DNA of 64,000 nucleotides from Rhodocollybia butyracea (lineage: Eukaryota > Basidiomycota > Agaricomycetes > Agaricales > Omphalotaceae), in the NCBI GenBank assembly GCA_015501585.1, contig JADNRY010000126.1, forward strand, positions 115,469 through 179,468. Direction: 5' to 3'. The notes under the pieces are model-generated. The model ran no database searches, was not told the origin of the DNA, and was given only the letters and a program-made list of their open reading frames with translations. Made by a program: the position numbers and the translations under genes. Shown in pieces: positions 21,111 through 31,741 of the stretch. How positions within the stretch are numbered: position 1 is the stretch's first letter; every line of letters begins with the position of its first letter.

Positions 21111-21424
21111 ACAAACCAAGCCAATTAGAGGGCAAGAATATTTTTTTTCACACAAATAAAGGCTGAAATATGCTCTCCTCCATGCAATAGACCTTGTTTG
21201 AGCAGCTCATATGCCCACCTAGCATGTAGCAAGTTATAAGTGGCTATATGCACTATAGTACACTATGATGAATATAGTCTCTCTTTAGCTTCTAGACTTG
21301 TATCAGTCAAGGACTACTGTTCTCTACCTACATCATGCTCTAATCTATGCACTAGGCACCTACTGAGTATCTTACACTCATACCTTGCATGTAGTAACCA
21401 TTTTATTATTATTGTAAGTACTAA

Positions 21425-22239
21425 ATACTTGTGAATACCTGTGTTGGCTGGGATCCGCAAGTATCCACAAGTACTTGTGTTAAACTACCTGCAGATCTGG
21501 GTATCTGTTTCCCACAGATATATACAGGTCACAGGTAGCCCCTTGAGGGCCACAAGTAGGGATCCGCACCGTACCGTATACGGCTGCGGCCGTACAGCTT
21601 ACGGTTTCATATGGTACTTGGTAGTACCGTAGCCGTACTGTATATTTTCTTCAGAAATGCCTTACAGTACGGTACAAGTAAAAATATGGGTTACAGCCGT
21701 AAAAACACATTTTATTAAAAAGATATTCTACACCTTTAAACCATCCTTGAGTGCTTTCCTCTTAAGCCTGAGTTGATGTTTGTACAGCATAAGTACGCAA
21801 ATAGTCTCAGGCTTCAAGCAAGCTCAACAGAGGGATATGGTATCTCTTCCACCTGAGAATATCTACTCTACTGCAACTGCTGAGCCTTGCATGAAGTGAG
21901 CATTTGAGAGAAATAACGCAATAAATAAGTACACACCTTGGATTGCCATAAAATTGCATGCCATTTGATACAACTGTGAGTCAACTATGGCTACAATACT
22001 GGTAATAAAGTACGGCCGTATTGTAGCCGTACACGGCCGTCTTTTACGGGTCTATATGGTATCAATCCCGTACCCAAGCTGTACCGTATAGTTGATGTTG
22101 AGAAGCGATATGGTACGGTTACGGCTACCCCCGTAACTGTACTGTCAACCATATTATACGGTTATGGCACGGATCCCTACCCACAAGTACCCATGCAACG
22201 GATCCGGTACTACTTGACCCGGACTCATGGACATCTTTA
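21425..22239. mobile_element. Relic of a hAT-type MITE related to the one in Gypsy-1
   Basis: The right end (22221-22239, GGACTCATGGACATCTTTA) matches the terminus of the 7119-7745 MITE at 17 of 19 positions. Preceding it are the same AAGTACTTG, GGATCCG and CCCACAGAT words. The left end was not found; the limit at about 21425 is set by the first such words. It is interrupted by another element at 21557-22179. Confidence 0.55.
21557..22179. mobile_element. 623-bp hAT-like non-autonomous element
   Basis: Ends TAGGGATCCGCACCGTA and the complement of TAGGGATCCGTGCCATA are imperfect inverted repeats. The flanks are GCCACAAG (21549-21556) and CCCACAAG (22180-22187), an 8-bp duplication with one mismatch. 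TAGGG ends and an 8-bp duplication fit hAT. Both subterminal regions are full of CCGTA/TACGG words (for example GTACGGCCGTA), possible transposase-binding repeats. No coding capacity. Confidence 0.8.
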
Positions 22240-22587
22240 AGATTTCCACCTAGATCCTTACATGGTCCTTGTGATTTCACCCATTGTATCTCCTGTTCCG
22301 AGGTTCAAAGCATGGCCCAAGCACCTGGTTCTGCAAATCAGATGAAATGAAAATATGAATACAAGACAAACATACATCAGTAGTAGACCCTGGGTTTTAC
22401 TAGTATATACAGTCATTCCCATGTCCTTTGAACAGGCAAATCTAGTTTGCCTTTGGAATCTATGACCTTCTTTCACAAACTAAGTTGGCAGAAAGTTGGA
22501 AGACATCCCATTGAACAGTCTTGAGCATTTATATTTACACTTGGTGGATGGCCATGTATCTGATTTAAGCTATCAGTTCAAGCTTTC

Positions 22588-22662
22588 TGTAACACCCCTA
22601 GGGTGGTTGTCCTTAATTCACACGAGAGAACATGACAAGGCTTTGCAATGTGTGTACTACAG
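22588..22662 (-). repeat. LTR end fragment of the Gypsy-2 family
   Basis: A 75-bp segment starting TGTAACACCCCTAGGG that is nearly identical to 23953-24027, then diverges. It is the terminal part of the LTR found complete at 23953-24218. Confidence 0.85.
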
Positions 22663-22825
22663 GTTAGCTGCTTCAGTAGCATTATTTAAATACCCCCAGT
22701 ACCTGTTGTGGAGATTATGATAATAAACCACTTCAGGCAACCACATATTTGGTCTTATTAGTCTACACTTTTGTTACATTGACCTTACTAAAAAGACCCA
22801 AAAACCTAGGCAAAACCTGGGCAGC

Positions 22826-23280
22826 TAGGTCATGACCTTGGGATTTAGGTCATGACCTAGAAAATAGGTTGGTCTTTTCCTGGGGTTGGTAGGTCATGGC
22901 CTGGGGTGAGATAGGATATGGCCTAGGTAGGGCAGGGCATGGTCTAGGTGAGGGAGGGCATGGTCTAGGTGAGGGAGGGCATGGTCTAGGCAAGGAAGGG
23001 CATGGTCTAGACAAGGGAGGGTATGGTCTAGGAGGAGGAGGGTAGGGGGAGATATAGTCTAAGAGGTGTAGGGTGAGAGTGGAGGATGGTGAGATAGAGA
23101 ATATAAACAAGAATGAAATTTTTAGAAACATATTGGGATTTTTTACATATCTGTAGATTATGACAAGATTAAGCTAAGTCACAGTGCCCTTTTCTGGGTG
23201 GTCAGGGAAGCATGGGACTTACCTGACCTAGCTGATTCAGGTCATGACCTACCTAACCTAGGTCATGACCCAGGCCAATT
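22826..23280. repeat. 20-bp minisatellite bounded by AGGTCATGACCT palindromes
   Basis: Between 22905 and 23040 a unit of about 20 bp built on GGGAGGGCATGGTCTAGG is repeated six to seven times. The palindrome AGGTCATGACCT or a close variant occurs at about 22829, 22852, 23246 and 23266, on both sides. The whole could be a foldback element that has gained a minisatellite. Confidence 0.65.
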
Positions 23281-23295
23281 TAAAAATTACGTGGG

Positions 23296-23900
23296 CATGG
23301 ATTGGTACACGTTTCACTGCTGGTATCCGGACAAATGGCCAACCAGAGGTTGAGAATTGTATTATGAAACTCCTTAGTGGTCCCATTGAAGATGACTTTT
23401 TTCCAAGTATTTAAAGCTTTGGTATGACACTCGGAGGATCAGAACTCGCAAGAACTTATTCGTACTTGACAGGTGAGAATCAATATTGACATACCAACTC
23501 CCTTTGTTTCCTAACTGACCAATGATGCAGGCTTCACATTGTCAGCATGTTTCACAAATAGAACAAGTATTTGGTGAGATTATTAAGCTCTTGCATCTAT
23601 TTGTTGGTCCATTTGCTTTGCAAAAATGCTAGTTGGAAATGGACAAGGCCTTGTTTTATAATGTCAAAGTGATACAACTTCCACCAGGAGTTTCAAGCTT
23701 TGTATGTCGACCCAGCCACTCCATCTCTGTTGGGGCTAACATCACCTCTCTAGTGCAATTATTTCATTGACAGGCACGATGAAGCAGGGTTTAAGTGGGA
23801 AAATAAAGTTACGAGAGGCTATGAGGACTATCCAAGTTGGCAGTTTACAATTTTCTGAGATGGTATTGGCTGGGCTTGCTAGAGCTTACTTACTAGGTGA
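23296..23900 (+). pseudogene. MULE transposase fragment (+ strand)
   Basis: The first 190 bp are an inverted copy of 24818-25000 and encode FTAGIRTNGQPEVENCIMKL-type sequence, part of the Mutator-like transposase region where WAWAWI precedes FTAGIRTNG in the other copy. Downstream is CRQASHCQHVSQIEQVFGEI-type sequence with interrupted frames. Only the C-terminal half is present. Confidence 0.6.
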
Positions 23901-23952
23901 ACTGAGGCATTAGGCTGCACTTCTTGTAGGTGGGCAGCGTTAAAAGCCAGTT

Positions 23953-24218
23953 TGTAACACCCCTAGGGTGGTTGTCCTTAATTCACACGAGAGAACACGA
24001 CAAGGCTTTGCAATGTGTGTACTACAGGTGTAAAAAGAACTACAGTACGTAAGCGCTAGATGTGAGTTTTATACTATGCATGACTTAATAGATATGATTG
24101 ACTATTAAATAGGCTGTTATCACTAGATAACGGCAATGTGTGATTAGATGGAGCACTATCACTTATTGATAGCGCCAGCGGGTCAGGACTAAGTCCATAA
24201 GACAGCGGAGGTGTTACA
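23953..24218 (-). repeat. LTR of the Gypsy-2 family, inverted (266 bp)
   Basis: Read on the - strand it starts TGTAACACCTCC at 24218 and ends GGGGTGTTACA at 23953, giving 9-bp perfect inverted termini. The purine run GTGGGGGAGGG stands directly before its start (24219-24229), so this is a 3' LTR whose internal region lies at higher coordinates. It holds perfect hairpins, for example stem GTTATC (24117-24132). Confidence 0.8.
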
Positions 24219-24790
24219 CCCTCCCCCACTAGATTAATATCTCAGATGTTAATTGAATAACTGAAGCCAGAATATGGACTCCTAGTGATGGTGTATCACT
24301 AGTGGGCATTGAGTGTTGGCATAACACTCGCAATCCAGCATTGATCCGGCAGTAAGCCTACTGTAAAAACAGCGGTGTATAATAATTAATGTAGCAGGAT
24401 TTTATTCCACTACTTGCGATGCTACAAGTACTAAGTAGTACAAGTCAAGTAAGTCAACTGTAATGCGGGCCGACGGTCCAAGACACGTGACTGGCCTGGA
24501 CTTGTGTCAAGATGACCAGTTTTCAGGCCACTGACTTGATATGGGTTTTGCGCCCCTCCTGTTGCACTTGCATCGGAAATTTCTGCTTCAACCACTAGTG
24601 GGACAATGCCCATGGCAGGAAACTGCTCAGATACATCTGAGAGTTGAATTTCAGTAGTATACTCAAGATTTTTGAGTACTGCAATCGACTACTAAATTCT
24701 TGCTGAGAATTTAATATGCGGAACTTCCGCTTGGTCCTCCCCCACAGAAAGAGAAGCTGCTACCTTCCCTTTAATGGCATCTTTCTCAAA
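24219..24790 (-). mobile_element. 3' internal remnant of a Gypsy-2 relative
   Basis: Sequence preceding the LTR on the - strand. No ORF beyond about 60 codons. It shares with Gypsy-2 a high density of perfect short hairpins: stem CTAGTGAT with loop GGTGT (24283-24303), GAGTGTT with loop GGCAT (24310-24328), TCAGAT (about 24628), ACTCAA (about 24661), AATTCT (about 24696), GCGGA (about 24719). The hairpins are at different places and of different sequence from those of Gypsy-2. Confidence 0.6.
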
Positions 24791-24829
24791 ATCGAGTTTG
24801 ATGCTGTGCTGATTCTCACCTGTCAAGTA

Positions 24830-26664
24830 CAAATAAGTTCTTGCGAGTTCTGATCCTCCGAGTGTCATACCAAAGCTTTAACATACTTGGAAAAAAGTCA
24901 TCTTGGGACCACTAAGGAGTTTCATAATACAATTCTCAACCTCTGGTTGGCCATTTGTCCGGATACCAGCAGTGAAACATGTACTGATCCATGCCCACGC
25001 CCATTGATCTCGACAAGGATAGATTTCTTCATCTAAATATTTAACCACAGAAGGAATGGGGAAGCAATGTATGGGAAACACAGGTGATCATCAAAAGTTA
25101 AAAGCTATATCTTCGTAATTAGGCATCTGTTTGCAGACATGAGACAGCGTGACAACTTGGAGTAGGCGCTGTGCCAAGTGGACATATCACCAGTGCAAAT
25201 ATGCCTGGAATTAGAGCATATTTGCAGAGATTTGCAGTTGGCTTGGTGACATTGGCATCTCCTCGCTACATCATAAAGTGCCAAGCTGGTGGTCATAGTC
25301 CGCGATCACTGTATGACATAGCAAGGAGACTGAACTGACAGCTAATGCATGCAATAAAAATGGCTAAATTAGGAAGGTAACAGTGTTTCCAATAATGTCC
25401 ATGACCACCTGTGTTTCCTAAGGTTTTCAAAAAAGACAGTAAGATGGTTATGAAATACCCAGTTATGTGTGTCTATATCTTTGCTTTCATGGAAGGCATA
25501 CCAGATATTGCAAGACCTCCCATCACTGGCAACAACAATGCCAATGTCTGTTGGATAGCCATACTGATTATGATTGTAGGAGTTGTCATTTAGCAAGAGA
25601 TCCCAGTACCGTTGAGCAAGCTTGACTTGTTCTGGGGACATCCACCAAATCCCCATAACTTTTTGCTGAGCATCTAGCATTATGTCATAGTGCCAGTCTT
25701 GGCCTTCATCCAAACGCTCTCGAATGTATTGTAAGATGGCTGGATTGAATGTCACCTCCAATGTCACCATGAGCTTCCATACAAGCTTTATTGATGATAT
25801 TGGTGGTTTGTCAGGGCTCAAGAGAATTTTTGGGAACCTGTTACATGCCAAAGCCCCTGTTGAATTTGGTTGACATTGATGTGTGCAGTGCAAGATGTTT
25901 TAATGCTTCTGCCACACTGGTGATTGGAAGGGTCAACAGATTTTGAATGGAGAGGAATATACTTTTGAGCATGGTGGCAGTGTAAGGTAATCTTCGTCAG
26001 ATGCCCAGATGCATCCTTCTTGGACTGGTCAATTTTCCAGATGTGACCCAGCTTCTCTTCAGCTATAACAACCGCTGTTCATGCATCTTTCCAGCTTTTG
26101 AACACAGCACCAAGATGGATGACTGTATTATTAACCTGAGGCATGCATCCAGCATCTCTAGCATTTGTGAATGGATCATCATTGTCAGATAGCAGAGAGA
26201 TAACATGAGAGGCTGAATCTCCAGTGGAAGCAACTGGAGACAATGCTGTTAGATCAATGATCTGTGGTATTTCTTCCTTGATGGGTGGGAACCACAATGG
26301 CAAAGGTGAAGCTGGTACCTTCAATGGAGCAAAGTCAACCAAAGGCATCAGAGATTGAATGGGCAGCATAGTAGTACAAGGCAGTGCAAACACTGGCAAC
26401 TGTGGCGTTGCAACATTCGCTGAAGATAATGGTGATTGAAGTGGTGGAGGAGTAGCCTGGGTAGGAGTATGAGATGTAGACAAAAGCAAGGATTCCTTTG
26501 TCGTAGTACTGAGCTGAGATTGAGTTGCCAAAGATGAAATCATAAACTGGATGTAGCTGCTGTATTGAAGATAAGATACAGACAATGAGAGTATCAAAAA
26601 TTACAGTCGGACAGACAAGGTTATAATTGTCATACTTGATTTCAAATTCTGTTCCAATATCCAT
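24830..26664 (-). pseudogene. Mutator-like (MULE) transposase
   Basis: DDE transposase of the MULE type that would cut and move its own element. Starts MDIGTEFEIK at 26664. At 26150-25900 a FAR1/WRKY-GCM1-like DNA-binding region reads HLGAVFKSWKDA, then TLHCHHAQKY and CTAHINVNQ. The middle (25893-25369) has VTFNPAILQYI and a catalytic-core segment ending IDTHNWVFHNHL. The C-terminal part at 25081-24878 reads WAWAWI then FTAGIRTNGQPEVE. Stops (about 26080, 25260) and frame changes break it. The split Ulp1-like gene lies just upstream on the same strand. Confidence 0.75.
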
Positions 26665-26800
26665 ATAGGTATTGCTCGGAACACAAGAATGACTCAGGCA
26701 GGGTTGTGTCCACTCATTCTGGCATGTCTACTTGTGTTTACGGAAAAAAACGGTCCGGCATTGTTTTGTGATGTATTTTGTAATGTAGATTATTGACAAA

Positions 26801-27250
26801 TTATGGATTCACACCAGATTCTGAGTAGGTGCATAAGTGGTATTCATGTACATCAGCCTCCTGAAGAGGTATGGAGCCTGTAATACATGTACGAGGATAA
26901 TAAATATGAGCGAAATAAAAAATAGGCATACAAGCCGGACTGTTTTTTTCCGTGGCCACGAGTAGTTCCCAGTGAGAAATATATGGAAGATCGATAGCCA
27001 AACACACTTACAGCATACAAGCTCTCTGAAATCATGTTGTACTTTAAAAGATCAAATAAAGCATTGTCGCGATGAGCTCCTGAAGTTTCATGAGTCCAGA
27101 CAGGGATATTGGGGTCAACCTTGTGTTTGATCCATGTGAAAGCACCTATACCACAACTTCCCGGCTCAGGGCCCTGAAGCCCAATTTCTCCTTGGACAAT
27201 GTCTGAGATTTGAGCTACATTGATGCCATGGAATAGCTGACATGTGGCTG
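26801..27250 (-). pseudogene. Ulp1-like cysteine protease gene, 3' half (split by Gypsy-A)
   Basis: Exon 27250-27012 reads ATCQLFHGINVAQISDIV, then LQGPEPGSCGIGAFTWIK, WTHETSGAHRDNALFDLL and YNMISES. The Gln upstream of SCG and the Cys itself match the end of the Ulp1/C48 catalytic site; the expected His and Asp would lie in the other half and are not clear. A GTAAGT donor at 27011 and CTTCAG acceptor at 26861 lead to a last exon (26860-26801) ending SESGVNP. The frame at 27250 continues exactly into 45545 across the 18.3-kb retroelement. Ulp1-like genes accompany some MULEs, and a MULE transposase follows directly. Confidence 0.6.
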
Positions 27251-29417
27251 TGTGAAGCCTGTGCGCAAAAGTATCCTGTAAGCCTGAGAGAGGGAATGGA
27301 AGGGTAAGGGAGTTAACAGCCGTCAGCTGTTAGAAGTGAACAAAACCTGTATCCCTGGTCGAGGGTCGCGTGACCCGACAAAAGGGAGCTTGTGTCGTTG
27401 CTTAACGTCGCATTACCCAACGAAAGGGATCTCGAGAGCCTGAAACTAGGGATTTATAGAAAAGAGAATAGTAAAAGTAAACATAAAATTGTAGTAAAGT
27501 AATCTCTTTAGCGCTATTTGGGTATTTATGTGTAGGGATGCGAAAGGTGCTATAAAACAACCTAACAAAAACACTACCGCACCTAACCAGACTATCGATA
27601 TGTAAGGGAGCGAGGGCGGGTTGTCAGAGATTGCCCGAGGGAAAGCTTTGTAATATCGGGTGTACGCACGTGACTGCTCCAGGTTCAAGACTGTAGCGCT
27701 AACGTGGGTAACTAAGCTTAGACAACTCTTAGAACTAAGTCGAGAGAAGCCTAGTTGGGGTGTACGAGTGTACGAGGGAACCAGGTGTATATGTCCAAAT
27801 CAATTAACCAAAACCAAAACCAATGCAACGAAACTAAGATTCTCCTAGGCAAACTCTGGCTCTAGCTAGAATAGTAATCTCAAGGTTTGTCAACAACCCT
27901 AGGCAAACTCTGGCACTAGCTGCTGTGATGCCATAAAGTCCTCGACTAAACTCTGGGCCAAGCTACAATATTGTGAGTGAACTTAATCACTAGGAACTCA
28001 TACCACAATCTTAGTGGCTTGTCTAACTTCGTGAAGAAGTCAACTAAGGAACCCTCACTCTGGAGCCAAATAATCCCTTACTAGAAGCCGTCCCCTCTAA
28101 GGAAGCAACTAGATTTAAGTCGATCTGGAGTTCGAGAGAACTCTACACACTTAAATTCGATCAAGATATAAATGGGCTTTGCGAAGCACGTGAAGTTTAT
28201 TACTTTCTTAAGATAACCAAGTCAGGAGGCGTCACGCTACTGATCCCGTGGGGACGTTCTACGGAGCACTGGTCTTAGCAGTCAAGTCGAGGGCAAGAAA
28301 CTTGTCTTATTGAATAAATATATCTGGCTTATATACTGAGTAGAGAGAGTTTAATACAAAAAATAGATGAAACAGATACGGAGAGAGACGGAAAGAGAGT
28401 GGAACAGAGGAATCTGGCTCGGAAAGGAAACTCCAGCCTATATATGGTACACACGATAAAGAAATAGTCTATTCTTGGGTATATATCAGAGGTAAAATAT
28501 GATTTCGTGAGGGTTTAACATAGTTTTAGAGTGTTTTGATCCGAGCGAGGTTTCTCTGATTACTCCACAATTCTCCGGGGTCAGGAGTACCTTTGCGCTT
28601 CATGATCACTTGCCGCCCGGTTTCCCTTGGGTGAGTTTCATTCTATTCCTCGGATAGTTCTGTCCATCCTGAGTGTGATTAACATTCTCTCGAGAAGGCC
28701 TGTTATCTAGCTTTCCAATGACACCACTTATGATAATCTCGAGCAACTGCGCTGAGTATGTACAAGTGATTCCCGATAGTCGGCTTTAACGGATAAGACC
28801 TTCCGTGTATGATTTCTAAGATCAAATGTTTCGATTTGCCAAGGCTATCCCGGCGCGTAGCTTTCCGTGGGACTGCTAAGTATGTTTCTACTGTCCTCAC
28901 GGTTACGACCGGTGCCGCGAATAGACCTCTACGGTTTCCCTCGGGATTGTTCTGGTCCATTGTTACGGACTGTAAAGTCCACATCTTAACATAGCTCGTT
29001 GGGGGTCTTATTGCGAGGGATGCCTTCCCTCATAATTCCTTCCCTCGAGTAACGCATTGGCTTAGTACTTATCCCGCTTCGAGATGTCCTGTAGTTTAGA
29101 GAGTATGCACTCTTGGGTATAACTAGATTGACGATCTAGCGTTACATCTCCGGGCAGCCCAGGTATCCTCGCTAGCTTGGCTCTAGGCTACGCTTGTGGG
29201 TGTACCTTCACGGCTCGCTGAGTATTATTGTTAAGTTCTTTGCCTCGGTAACAGCTATCACGCTCGGGCTCCGTATAACTCTCTTATTGCATTGTATAAC
29301 ACGTACAAAGTGTCAAAATGTACGGTTACACGCCTTAGGCCGATTTTAGGCCTAATAGCGCTCTAGCGCTTACTACTTAAAGATTGGTAACATGACCGAC
29401 TGTACCCATCCGTCACA
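27251..29417 (-). repeat. 3' LTR of Gypsy-A, interrupted by an 1842-bp element
   Basis: Outer parts (27251-27515 and 29358-29417) match the uninterrupted 5' LTR at 45225-45544 almost base for base. The start TGTGACGG (29417) follows a purine run GGGGGGCAC. The ends TGTGA..TCACA are complementary. The LTR is otherwise about 320 bp. Confidence 0.92.
27516..29357 (-). mobile_element. 1842-bp solo-LTR-like element, copy in the Gypsy-A 3' LTR
   Basis: Flanked by GCGCT on both sides (27511-27515 and 29358-29362). Read on the - strand it starts TATTAGGCCTAAAATCGGCC and ends ACCCAAAT. Same length and nearly the same sequence as 41092-42933. No ORF is conserved as a protein. It carries a TATATAAG about 1.0 kb from its start and a 5-bp duplication, so I read it as a solo LTR, though its termini are not TG..CA. 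Confidence 0.88.
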
Positions 29418-31643
29418 GTGCCCCCCATGTTAGCTATCTTATCTAAGTTAGTCCATGAGTTTGTTTTTGAATGAGGGTCTATGCTGGAGGTCCTAAGTAT
29501 GATTGCGCGATGATCTTCCTGCATCCTCCTCTGTCTGCTTTCTGCTTCTTGTTCTTCCTCTCCTCCATTCCCAAATCTTTGTGCTCTTGAGTGAGATGGT
29601 GTGGGGTTTGGGCGGTCTGAAATGCGGTCAGTCAATGGTAACCATTCTGCTAATTGATCTCCTATTGACGATGAGCTTGACAATTGATCTTCCAATGAGA
29701 TATCCATTCTAGAGAATAGATTCTTGGGCTTCTCCATTTTTGAGACCTTTCGGATCTGAATCTTGTTTTCCCATTGCTCTAATACCATCCCATCAGACTC
29801 TTTCAGCCTGATGTAGTCATCATGGAAAGCAAAGGAAATGAGCAGCAGGTGATCGACATTTCTCTTCATGTGGTAAGCTTCCTTGAATCTCTTTGCCTGA
29901 TGTCGGTCGAAGAACTTGATGAAGAATAAGGGGCTGTCCCCACCGTTAGTCACTTTAAAGATCACTGTGGGTGTGAGGCCTGGTACTGCTTGACTGATCC
30001 ATGCCTTGAAGTCTGTGAAAGACTGAGTTCCAATGCCTGCGATCCAAAGGTATGGGGATGTACCATCCCTTACTTGTTGGTCCTTCAGAACTTTCTCCAT
30101 TGGTTCTAAATCGTCTGGTTCGGCTGTTGTAGGTGTCATAAGGTTTGTTGTCAGAAGCAAAGGTGAAGGGGTGTCGACAACCATGAGGTCCTCTGTTTCC
30201 GCCGTGACCTGGCTCTGAGTCTCTTGTGGAGAGATTGTTGGGGATGGGTTGGGGTGATCGTTGTCTCCTCCCTTCGTGGTGCGTTCTGGAATCACTGTTG
30301 GTAGAGAGCCTTCATCGCTTCTCTTGGGTTCTTGGTCAAAGTATACCCAAGTCAATTTCCCCATTTCAGTTTTCAGATCTCTCCCATTGAAGAACGGAGC
30401 TTCAAGTTCTAACAGAAATCCAAATGTCCTTGAGTCGAACCATACTTTTGCTGGAATTGTCAGATCGTCGGAGCAGTGTAGAATCCTTTTGCGTTCTCAG
30501 TCATAGTAAGTAATCTCCATGTCCTCTACTATCCTTTGATTGTTTCTTCCTACCAGAAAAAATGCAACTTTATTTCTGTAGTCTGTCATTGCAAAGTGTT
30601 CCCAGCTACCCGTCGCTTTGGCTTTCTTTACTGGAGGAGGATGGAAAGAGGGGGAGATAGTCATAGAGGACTTTGTGGGGAACGGGTTTGACGTAGGCTG
30701 TCATTGAATTTCCTCTGGTGCAGGCATGTTCCACTGTTCTCCCGGAAAGTTTGAGTGATTAGCTCTGGAAAAAGATCGCCATCGTATAAGTTGGTCCGTT
30801 GGCTGAGCTGCTTGGGTGTTGACACCTACTTTCCAAGATAAGTTTGATCTGAGTTGTCCTTTGCTAGCTTCTAGCATATCGTGGAAGCGAAGAGGGATCA
30901 GAGTGAATTCTAGGTCACAGTTGTCAAAAGGGAATCTGGAGTAGGTGGTTTCTTTGTTGAAAAACTGGGCGTCCACTTTCGACTGAGTCTTATGTACTAC
31001 AAACACTGGTATTCCCATTTCTATGAACCATACTGCGACTTTTTCCTCCGCCCCATTGATCCATAGACCCATACTGTGTCCCTTGGAAAAAGGAATTGAC
31101 AATCCCTCAGTGAACTTAGATTTGTTCGGAGGTGAGATGATTAGAGAGCGACCCATCTTTACCCATGCCGCCAGCACCTTGAGCTCGCGTTGTAGAGGGA
31201 CCAGTTGTGATATAGCTTCTTCAAATTGGATCTGTGTGACCATTTTCACCAAAATCTTTAACTTCAGGATATCTAGGCAGAGCCTCTACAAAGCCCGGCC
31301 ACTTTCTGCATTCAGAGGATTTCGCAATTTTCTCTGCCTCCTTGCGCAGAGATTTACACCAATCCAAAAGCGCGTCCCAATAATGGCCCGGAATGCATCC
31401 TCCGTTCTTGCTCGGGGGATCCTCACTGATCCATACCTCATACACTGGAATGCATTCGTATTCATCAGCTGGGTATATTCCTGAGTGAGTGTCTGAGATG
31501 AAGGCTAGATGGGGAAGGTGCTGTTGTTGTAAAGGGGGAAAATTCAGATACAAGCTACGCTCATCCTCCAAATGTGGGGACAAAAGCACACCAGAGGGTA
31601 GAGATGGGTAAAGCCCTGGGTCAACAACCCAATGGGATCTCAT
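29363..31643 (-). pseudogene. Gypsy-A ORF3, accessory protein in the env position
   Basis: Starts at ATG 31643 (MRSHWVVDPGLYPSLPSG). A frame change near 31245 leads to a segment from 31252 to 30704, then TGA stops at about 30704 and 30500, after which the frame runs to 29363; about 760 residues in all. Recognisable stretches are IPVYEVWISEDPPSKNGG, GLWINGAEEKVAVWFIEMG, FPFDNCDLEFTLIPLRFHD, AKVWFDSRTFGFLLELEAP and a Ser/Pro/Gln-rich hinge. No signal peptide or membrane helix, so not an envelope protein; no known family. Its last codons lie in the LTR, past the polypurine tract. It has its own TATA box (31692) and upstream bZIP-type sites. Confidence 0.55.
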
Positions 31644-31684
31644 TCCATAAAACTAGGTACTTAAATACCATACAACTGTATACT

Positions 31685-31692
31685 ACACTATA
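31685..31692 (-). promoter_or_regulatory. TATA box of ORF3
   Basis: On the - strand TTATATAG stands about 42 bp before the ORF3 ATG at 31643. The leader ends in a tiny upstream ORF, ATG GAA TGA, whose stop overlaps the ORF3 start (ATGA). Confidence 0.5.
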
Positions 31693-31741
31693 TAAGGGAA
31701 TTGACTTGCTATAATTCCAGGCAAGTCATGTAAAGTCATTA

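Noticed and set aside
27660..27848. Short ORF shared with 42583-42789
   Set aside because: Also within the 1842-bp repeat; no start context, no domain, not kept in the diverged copies.
28703..28984. ORF of about 93 codons, also present at 41465-41746
   Set aside because: The two lie in copies of the same 1842-bp repeat, so the shared ORF only reflects copy identity; the truncated copy at 35.5 kb and the old copy at 19.2 kb do not keep it.
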